Made by a program: the position numbers and the translations under genes
Assembly (NCBI RefSeq): GCF_026625825.1
Contig: NZ_CP113065.1
Location: forward strand, 1,860,001 to 1,924,000
DNA: 64,000 nucleotides
Source of the DNA: Pseudoxanthomonas sp. SL93
GTDB lineage: Bacteria > Pseudomonadota > Gammaproteobacteria > Xanthomonadales > Xanthomonadaceae
Direction: 5' to 3'
Notes under the pieces: model-generated
Databases searched by the model: none
The model's input: the letters and a program-made list of their open reading frames with translations, nothing else
What the model was told of the DNA's origin: nothing
Shown here: one piece after another, positions 57,986-64,000 of the stretch
Position numbering within the stretch: position 1 is the first letter of the stretch
Layout: each line of letters opens with the position of its first letter

Positions 57986-60370
57986 TTACCAAGCGTAGTC
58001 TAGCCGAAGTCCGATCAGGGGCTCGGCCTCGCTGTCGTCCTTCACGTTGACACCCCGGCGGTAGTCGAACTCGGTGTCGTCGGTCGATGACGCCGAGGTG
58101 ACGTTGATGACATCGAGAAAGGCGGTGACGTCGATGGGACCGAATGCGCGACGATAGTCGACGCGGGCGTTCAGCACACCGTAACCGGATTTGCGACCGA
58201 CGCCGCGCTCGATGGTCTCCCTTGAGTAGCGCAGGGGTTGCCCCGCACCCAGCACGTCTTCGTAGATGATGAAGGCGTCCTCCGGCCTCCCGGACAGATA
58301 CTTGTAGCGCGCAGCCACCTTCCAGCGATCGCTGATTTCCCAGGTCAGCCCGAGGGTCGCCACGTGCTCGCGGCTGAACTCGTCGGCGACCGCGCCACGG
58401 CCGTCCTTCCGGTCCACCTCCGCATCGTTGTAGGAGTAGGTCGCGGTGGCGTAGAGGCCCTCTCGAATCGTGCCCTTCACCACGACATCCAAACCGTAGG
58501 ACGTGCCATCGCCGATGTTGGCGAACGTTCCGTTCGCCCGGTCCAGGTCGACCACGAGATTCGCGAGATCCTGGTAATAGGCTTCCGTCAGCACCGACCA
58601 CCGATCACTCGGGAAGTACTCCAGCCCGACACTCGCGTGCGTGATCTCCTCGTTTTCGAGCGTGTTCGCCTCGTTGGCCGCGAGGTCGAGGAAGCGGGGC
58701 GACTGGTGGAAGAGCCCGGCCGTCGCGAAGTATCTGACGCGCTTGCTCCGCTGCCAGTTCAGCCTGAGCCTGGGCGACACGAGGGTTTCATCCGTCAGGC
58801 CGTCCCGCTCCAGTCTTACGCCCGCACCCAGGTCCCACGCGTCGCGCTTGAACACCTGGTCCACGTAGGCCGCGTAGCTGGTCGCCTTGCGGTCCAGCGA
58901 GGCGTTGATGTTCTCCGGCGTCAACACGATGAAGCGCTGCGCAGGGTCCGGCCGGAAGTCATCGCTGTCGTAGACGTACCGGGTCCAGTCGCCGTCCAGC
59001 ACGGTGGCGTAGTCCAGGTCGATCTGCGTCAGCTGGACGCCTGCGTTCAACGCACCCCACCGATTCGCGGTCACGAAATTGCTGCGCCAGCCGATCTCGG
59101 TCTCGTCTTCGGTAACGGTGATGATGTCTTCCCGCACCGGGAAGCTGGAGGCGGGCGACCCGGGCGGCACGAGATCGGGGAATGCTTCGCCCTCCGAGCT
59201 GATCTTGTTGCTGGCCCGGTAGTACACCTTGTTGGTCCAGACCGCGTCCTCGCCGACCAATGATCGCAGGGTCAGTCCGTACAGGTCGCTGTCCTGCCTG
59301 AAATCGAGCAGCGATACATCTTCGAAGTTGGGCGACTCGAAGACGTGGGTCACGTCGCGCGTGTAGGTCTCGCGCGTATCGATGAGCAGCACCTCGAGCG
59401 TGTTGGACGGGTTGATCGGTATCGCCGACTTGACCAGGATGTCCCTCAGCACGGGATTTCCGATGTCCAGTTCTTCGATGTCCTCGAAGAAGTCACCGAA
59501 ATCCAGCCGGCGGGCGGACACCAGCACGGTGGCGTCCTCGGTGATGCCGAGCGGCCCGTCATAACCGACTTCGTAGCCTGCAAGGTCCAGGCGCAGACTT
59601 GCTGATGGGCTTGGGCTGCCGTCGGCGACGTCGAGCTTGAGCAGCGACCCCGCCCGCCCGCCATAGGCAGGACCCCACCCGCCCGGCGAGAACTCGGCGC
59701 CATTGATGACGTTCGGTGCGAAGATCGAGAAACGGCCGCCACCCCCGACGTCTTCGTCCTCGCCCAGCGTCGCGTCGAAGTGCACCGCCTTGTCGAAGGG
59801 GAACTCGTCGACGAAGATCTGGTTGTCCCGCGGGCCGCGGCCGCGCACGCTGAAGGCTGCGAACTCGCTGTTGGAGGCCAGGCCCGGCAGGCCGTCCAGC
59901 GAGAGCAGTGGATCCGCGCCGCCGCCCACGGCATCCCGCAAGGCCTCGCGATCGAGATACGTGCTGGAGGGTGAGGCGAATGCATCAAGCGCGCGTGCCT
60001 GCACCACCACTTCTTCCAGCAACGGCGCGGCAAGTTCGAGTTCGATCCTGGAGTTCTTCCGGGTAATGACGCGCACGCTTGGCTCGGAGACGGGAGCGAA
60101 GCCGACCTTGCTCACGTCCACCGAATAGAGGCCCGGATCGAGCTGTTCAACAACGAGGCGACCTTGGGCATCCGTTTGCAGAGAGCGCGCCACGGCGGTT
60201 TCCCGTTCCGTGAGGGTGACCTGCACGCTTGGGAGTGGCCGTTCGGTGTATTGATCCCTGACGACGATGGTCAGGGCGCCGGGCGCCTCCGCGGCGTGGG
60301 TGGACAGGGAGAATCCGATCAGGTGCGCCGGAAGCGTCAACCACAAGGCCCGTCTCAAATACCTTTTCAT
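57986..60370 (-). CDS. TonB-dependent receptor with carboxypeptidase-regulatory-like domain
   Basis: 794 aa. The signal peptide is residues 1-26 (THA/AEAPG). A CarboxypepD_reg-like beta domain (about 30-112, TIVVRDQYTERPLPSVQVTL) precedes a plug (about 118-240, VRGRGPRDNQIFVDEFPFD) and a 22-strand-type barrel ending in W, an acceptable outer-membrane terminal residue. No clear TonB box was found. It imports an unknown ligand. First gene of an operon with a response regulator and kinase, which suggests ligand-coupled regulation. Confidence 0.93.
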   Translation of the reverse strand: MKRYLRRALWLTLPAHLIGFSLSTHAAEAPGALTIVVRDQYTERPLPSVQVTLTERETAVARSLQTDAQGRLVVEQLDPGLYSVDVSKVGFAPVSEPSVRVITRKNSRIELELAAPLLEEVVVQARALDAFASPSSTYLDREALRDAVGGGADPLLSLDGLPGLASNSEFAAFSVRGRGPRDNQIFVDEFPFDKAVHFDATLGEDEDVGGGGRFSIFAPNVINGAEFSPGGWGPAYGGRAGSLLKLDVADGSPSPSASLRLDLAGYEVGYDGPLGITEDATVLVSARRLDFGDFFEDIEELDIGNPVLRDILVKSAIPINPSNTLEVLLIDTRETYTRDVTHVFESPNFEDVSLLDFRQDSDLYGLTLRSLVGEDAVWTNKVYYRASNKISSEGEAFPDLVPPGSPASSFPVREDIITVTEDETEIGWRSNFVTANRWGALNAGVQLTQIDLDYATVLDGDWTRYVYDSDDFRPDPAQRFIVLTPENINASLDRKATSYAAYVDQVFKRDAWDLGAGVRLERDGLTDETLVSPRLRLNWQRSKRVRYFATAGLFHQSPRFLDLAANEANTLENEEITHASVGLEYFPSDRWSVLTEAYYQDLANLVVDLDRANGTFANIGDGTSYGLDVVVKGTIREGLYATATYSYNDAEVDRKDGRGAVADEFSREHVATLGLTWEISDRWKVAARYKYLSGRPEDAFIIYEDVLGAGQPLRYSRETIERGVGRKSGYGVLNARVDYRRAFGPIDVTAFLDVINVTSASSTDDTEFDYRRGVNVKDDSEAEPLIGLRLDYAW

Positions 60371-60549
60371 GTCGCGCTACCCCCAAGGATTGGCAATGTG
60401 ACTTGATGAAGCAGGGCGAAACTAACAATGCAAATGTCGCCAAAAGGTCACCATGCGGGCGCGGAGCCCCAGGATGTCCGTCTCGGATCAGCCCCCCCGC
60501 GCCTGCAGCCAGGGTCAGGCCGGAGTACCTCCCATATCCCCCCGGAAAC

Positions 60550-60580
60550 GGAACGGCCCCGCATCGCGGGGCCGTTCTTC
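60550..60580 (-). terminator. Terminator after the 162-aa unknown gene
   Basis: An 11-bp perfect stem (60552-60562 with 60566-60576) with an ATC loop lies 30 bases after the stop at 60607. The T run on the minus strand is weak (TTCCGTTTCC). Confidence 0.65.
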
Positions 60581-60606
60581 TGCATCAGACCGCCAGCAAC
60601 ACGCCG

Positions 60607-61095
60607 CTAGCCGTTTCCACCGCCCGCCGACGGCTCATCCGTCTCCCGCGCCTGCGAACCGACGCGCCAGCGGGCGCCCAGGTTGCGGCGGGCGTCGTCC
60701 AGGCCCTTGCCCTTTCCGGCCACCTTCAGCACGCCGTACACCTCCAGCGAGGCGATCATCAGATCGCTGCCCAGCGCCATTTCGGTGTCGGTGATGCGCT
60801 GATGCAGGTGGGCGATGCGCAGGATGCGCGGGCGCAGCAGGTCCAGCGTCTGCTGGTCGCGCTGGAACGCCTCGATGTCGAAGTCGCGCGCCATGATGCC
60901 GCTGTGCTGCTGCGCCACGTGCAGCGCGGCGCGACAGAAGGCTTCGGACTTCTCGCCCATCTTCATCAGCCCGCGCCGCTGGTCCGGGGTCAGCGAGATC
61001 AGCCCGCTCAGGCTGTTTTCCATCTGGGTGATGGCCGCATCCAGCGGATCGAGGATGGTGGCGTCGATCTGCAGGTCCACGATGTCTTGACTCAT
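60607..61095 (-). CDS. Conserved hypothetical alpha-helical protein
   Basis: 162 aa from ATG 61095, with AAGGAG 6-7 bases upstream. It is predicted to be mostly helical (MENSLSGLISLTPDQRRGLMKMGEKSEAF; HQRITDTEMALGSDLMIASLEVYG), without signal or membrane segments. The tail (GGGNG) is low-complexity. I do not recognise a named family and infer no function. It is flanked by a terminator and by the repeat-rich spacer. Confidence 0.8.
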   Translation of the reverse strand: MSQDIVDLQIDATILDPLDAAITQMENSLSGLISLTPDQRRGLMKMGEKSEAFCRAALHVAQQHSGIMARDFDIEAFQRDQQTLDLLRPRILRIAHLHQRITDTEMALGSDLMIASLEVYGVLKVAGKGKGLDDARRNLGARWRVGSQARETDEPSAGGGNG

Positions 61096-61293
61096 TGTCG
61101 CTCCTTGATTCCATGTCAGGTGATGCCGCCGTATCCGACGGCACGACCACGCTAACGCGTCGCGGGTGTGCATCCAAGCCGATGACCGCAGGAAATGACT
61201 CACACTTGAAGCGCGCCGAGCCGCCACCCCACACCGGAACACGCCGGTCACGCGATGACTGTGAGAAATCGAACCAGAGAGGGGCGCGCGCAG

Positions 61294-61620
61294 GCCGTTG
61301 AAGTGAGATGACAAGGCGTTTTTCCTCGCCCGCCAGGCATTTCCGAACGCCGCCAGGGAAAAATGCCTCGGCCGTGAACCTCTGAACTGAGATGACGACG
61401 CGTTTTGCCTTGGCAGGGAGATGCTTCCAGGTGCGGTGACACCCTTCGCTGCCTTGCCGCCATCACATTGCGGTTCACGGACGAGACTTTTTGCCTTGGC
61501 GTTGAACCATCGAGGTGCGGACGCGAGGAAAAACGGTTCGACCGCGAGGAATATTTCCTTGAGGGCCGAGCGGTGTGACTGGGCTGCCAGCGTCCTCGGG
61601 AGGTGAGTAGGACTGTCCGC
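61294..61620. repeat. Degenerate repeat region
   Basis: Three related units of the form GAxGA-xxx-CGTTTTTGCCTTGG are visible near 61306-61328, 61388-61412 and 61482-61506, with accompanying GCCAGG/GGAAAAATGCC palindromic bits between them. No gene fits the region. It may be a decayed intergenic repeat family. Confidence 0.45.
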
Positions 61621-61633
61621 CTCGCCTCCGGAC

Positions 61634-61668
61634 AAAGAAAAACCCCGGCCGAGACCGGGGTTCTTCCA
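61634..61668 (-). terminator. Terminator of the S8 protease gene
   Basis: On the minus strand AACCCCGG and CCGGGGTT pair around a six-base loop, followed by TTTTTCTTTG. It starts about 35 bases after the protease stop. Confidence 0.88.
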
Positions 61669-61703
61669 AGCGCTTCCGTGCGCACTCCCCTCGAGGGTAT
61701 TCC

Positions 61704-63494
61704 TCAGAAGGTGATGCTCCAGCTGTTGATGTAGCCCACGTCCGCGCCGGCGCGGTCGCGGACGCGCAGGCGCCAGCTGCCGTTGAGCGCTTCACTCGAC
61801 AGGTTGACCGTGTAGGTCTGGTTGATGTTGTCGGCACTGCCGCCGGTGCGGTTGTGCAGCACGTACACCGAGCCGTCCGGCGCCAGCACATCCACGATCA
61901 GGTCACCGATGTAGGTGTGCACGATGGCCACCGCCACCTGCGCATTGCTCGGCGCGTTGCCGGTGCGGCCCGACACGGCGATGGTGCTGGTCACGCCGGT
62001 GGCGTTGTTGTCCGGAATGCTGACGTCGGTGCCGTTGGTGTAGGTCTGCGTGCCGCCACCCGGCGGCGTGCCGCCCTGTGCCGCCACCACCGCGCCATCG
62101 GCGTTGGCGATACCCGCGCCGCACCCGCCCGAGCACGTCCCCGGCAGCGGCCGCGCGGTGCTCTTCAGGATGCTCTCCACCTGCGCCGGTGTCAGCGGCG
62201 AAGGCGCGGCGGCCTGCATCAGCGCGACCACGCCGGCCACGTGCGGTGCCGCCATCGACGTGCCGTTGTAGGACGCATAGCTGGCGCTGCCCGGCGTGGT
62301 GGTGCCGGTGTTGAGCGTGGACAGGATGCTCGCACCCGGGCCGGAGATGTCGATGCCGGTGCCGTAGTTGGAGAAGCTGGCACGCGAGCCGGCCGAGGTG
62401 GTGGCCGCCACGGCGACGACGTTCGGGCAGTTCGCGGGCACGGCGGAGGACACGTTGGTGTTGCTGTTGCCCGCCGCCACCACCACCGTGGTGCCGCGAC
62501 CGACCGCACCGTTGATGGCGTTCTGGTAGGTGGCCGAACAGGTACCACCGCCGCCCAGCGACATGTTGATCACTTCGGCGGGATTCGCGTTGGCGGGAAT
62601 GCCGCTGACGCTGCCGCCCGATGCCCAGGTGATGGCGTCGGCGATGTCCGAGGTCAGGCCACCGCAACGGCCCAGCACGCGCACCGGCACCACCTTCGCG
62701 CCGAACGCGGTACCGGCCACGCCGGTGCTGTTGTTGGTCACCGCCGCGACGGTGCCGGCCACGTGCGTGCCGTGCCAGCTGGAGTTGGTCACCGGCGAGC
62801 CGGCATAGCACTCGCCTGCGACGGGATTCCAGTCGCCTTCGTCGTTCGGGTTGGAATCACGGCCATTGCCATCGCGCGACACGAAGGTGTCGCTGATGAA
62901 GTCGTAGCCGGGCAGGATGTTGGCGTTGAGGTCGGCATGGTTGGTGATGCCGGTGTCGATCACCGCAACCACCACGCCCGCGCCGGTGGATTTGTCCCAG
63001 GCCGGCCGCACGTTGATGCCCGCCGCGGTGGTGCCGAAGCCCCACTGCTCGGAGAAGCGCGTGTCGTTCGGCGTCAGCACGGGGTACATGCGCTGGTCGA
63101 CTTCGACGTATTCCACGTTGGGATCGGCGGCCAGCTGGCGCATCAGCGACTCGGCCTCCACGCGGTCGAGCTTGCGGTCGGCGCGCACGACCTCGGCGCC
63201 ACCGGCGGCAAGACGGCGCAGCTTCTGCAGACCGAGCGCGCGGCCGCCCCGCTTGGCCACGCCCGTGCTGGCCGCGGTGCTCAACGAACGCTGCAGCTGC
63301 GATGCATCGGCGCTCTCGGCGCTGCCATCGCGGTACTTCACGATGAAGCGATCGAATCCTCCTGGCTCTTCCTGCTGCAACCCACTGGTATCCACCCGAC
63401 CTGCCATGGCAGGAAGCGCGTACAACGAAGCCACCACGGCAACTGCCAGGCTTGCCACCTGCCAGCGCGAACGACGAATCGCAGATACGGACAT
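61704..63494 (-). CDS. Secreted subtilisin-like (S8) serine protease with P-domain
   Basis: 596 aa from ATG 63494 (GGGAGAG upstream). Signal peptide 1-31 (ALPAMA), then an inhibitor-I9-like propeptide (about 45-140). The peptidase S8 domain has the triad D180 (VIDTGI), H241 (HGTHVAGT) and S413 (NGTSMAAPHVAG), with Cys pairs. A short linker leads to a C-terminal P/HomoB domain (about 500-596, VAVAIVHTYIGDLIVDV). It is typical of xanthomonad extracellular proteases and is followed by a strong terminator. Confidence 0.96.
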   Translation of the reverse strand: MSVSAIRRSRWQVASLAVAVVASLYALPAMAGRVDTSGLQQEEPGGFDRFIVKYRDGSAESADASQLQRSLSTAASTGVAKRGGRALGLQKLRRLAAGGAEVVRADRKLDRVEAESLMRQLAADPNVEYVEVDQRMYPVLTPNDTRFSEQWGFGTTAAGINVRPAWDKSTGAGVVVAVIDTGITNHADLNANILPGYDFISDTFVSRDGNGRDSNPNDEGDWNPVAGECYAGSPVTNSSWHGTHVAGTVAAVTNNSTGVAGTAFGAKVVPVRVLGRCGGLTSDIADAITWASGGSVSGIPANANPAEVINMSLGGGGTCSATYQNAINGAVGRGTTVVVAAGNSNTNVSSAVPANCPNVVAVAATTSAGSRASFSNYGTGIDISGPGASILSTLNTGTTTPGSASYASYNGTSMAAPHVAGVVALMQAAAPSPLTPAQVESILKSTARPLPGTCSGGCGAGIANADGAVVAAQGGTPPGGGTQTYTNGTDVSIPDNNATGVTSTIAVSGRTGNAPSNAQVAVAIVHTYIGDLIVDVLAPDGSVYVLHNRTGGSADNINQTYTVNLSSEALNGSWRLRVRDRAGADVGYINSWSITF

Positions 63495-63682
63495 CAGACT
63501 CTCCCTCAAATGGATGTTGAAAGCCGCCAATGCGGCGAAGATCCTGGTCGGATCGCTCGGGTAGCGCGAGAGGGGGATGGCGGCCTGTTGCGTTCGACCA
63601 GAACACGAACACGCAGACGCGTGTCGCACCTTGAAACTAGCGGACACGTGCAACGTGAATCAGCGATGAAAGACACACTTTG

Positions 63683-63698
63683 CGTGACCTGCATCAAA
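63683..63698 (-). promoter_or_regulatory. Candidate Clp/CRP-like binding site upstream of the protease
   Basis: On the minus strand TTTGA-N6-TCACG matches 8 of the 10 conserved bases of TGTGA-N6-TCACA, about 190 bases before the protease ATG. In xanthomonads the CRP-like regulator Clp controls extracellular proteases; binding here is inference. Confidence 0.3.
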
Positions 63699-63906
63699 AC
63701 GTAATGCGCCACGTACACACATGAAGCGAAGTCACCGGTGGACATCCGCATGTAGGTTCATTTACGTCGCTCGCATGTGAAAAAGTACACGCGCTTACTT
63801 GCGTGTCATTGGCATCGTGCTTGCGTGCGCGGCAACGGCAACCGCGACGACTGGGGGGATGGCGTCCCATGCACGCATACGCTGGAGGACGCGCCTGCAC
63901 GGAAAA

Positions 63907-63939
63907 GAAAAAAGCCCGCAGCAATGTGCGGGCTTTTTC
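63907..63939. terminator. Bidirectional terminator near the window end
   Basis: A 12-bp stem (AAAAAGCCCGCA with TGCGGGCTTTTT) with a GCAATG loop has A/T runs on both sides, so it works in either direction. The surrounding 63500-64000 shows no supportable gene; a gene ending just beyond base 64000 is possible. Confidence 0.8.
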
Positions 63940-64000
63940 TTCATCGGTTCTGCGGCCGCGGCGTGGGCGCGATCCGCTTTCCGGCGGTTCTTGCTCAGTC

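Noticed and set aside
57972..58601. N-terminal extension of the response-regulator frame into the TonB receptor gene
   Set aside because: The homologous protein starts at ATG 57971 (MARALDAAPIRALIVEDN). The upstream part is an out-of-frame reading of the receptor C-terminus.
61854..63704. A 616-codon plus-strand open frame opposite the S8 protease
   Set aside because: Antisense shadow with His/Arg/Ala/Gly-rich composition; the minus-strand protease has a full catalytic triad and signal peptide.

Overview
This is a GC-rich gammaproteobacterial chromosome segment, most likely from the Xanthomonadaceae (a Pseudoxanthomonas, Stenotrophomonas or Lysobacter-type genome). The evidence is the gene order, a bacterial O-GlcNAc-transferase-like GT41 protein of the type known from Xanthomonas, secreted S8 and GH18 enzymes, and short intergenic repeats of the kind common in this family. 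I see no insertion sequence, prophage, CRISPR array or rRNA gene.

Bases 1-30554 are core. Reading on the minus strand from about 21.2 kb down to 1 there is one continuous translation/transcription macro-locus. It runs tRNA-Tyr, tRNA-Gly, tRNA-Thr, a first tuf, tRNA-Trp, secE, nusG, rplK-rplA, rplJ-rplL, rpoB-rpoC, rpsL-rpsG-fusA, a second tuf, and then the start of the S10 operon (rpsJ-rplC-rplD-rplW). The two tuf genes encode identical proteins and differ at only nine silent positions. Strong sigma-70-type promoters can be read before rpsJ, rpsL, rplK and the tRNA cluster. Next come ychF, pth, rplY, prs, tRNA-Gln, ispE, lolB and a TPR protein (all minus), divergent from hemA-prfA (plus).

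Bases 30555-42410 hold a GNAT acetyltransferase, the TPR/GT41 glycosyltransferase, moaB, a small HTH regulator, a polyphosphate kinase 2, and a large secreted multidomain GH18 chitinase. Two back-to-back tightly overlapping operons follow: acyP/tlpA-like/yihY on minus, and wrbA/DUF2069/cysteine-rich secreted protein/single-domain asparaginase on plus.

Bases 42411-52391 are an accessory region. It has a degraded second copy of the asparaginase gene and two LysR-centred modules. The first carries a tautomerase, an SDR, a nitroreductase and an exported isochorismatase-family hydrolase. The second carries a SnoaL-like protein, an SDR, an exported alpha/beta hydrolase and a GMC oxidoreductase. Both look like small-molecule redox or detoxification cassettes; their substrates cannot be read from sequence.

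Bases 52392-64000 contain a CPA1-type Na+/H+ antiporter, the orphan C-terminus of an HD-GYP protein, an L,D-transpeptidase beside a Lpp-like coiled-coil lipoprotein, and an operon that couples a TonB-dependent receptor directly to an OmpR-type response regulator and its histidine kinase. The window closes with an uncharacterised 162-aa protein, a degenerate repeat region and a secreted subtilisin-like protease. The most unusual items are the receptor/two-component operon, the Lpp-like/L,D-transpeptidase pair with its missing normal start codon and missing terminal lysine, and a 35-nt element shared upstream of the two ribosomal-protein promoters.
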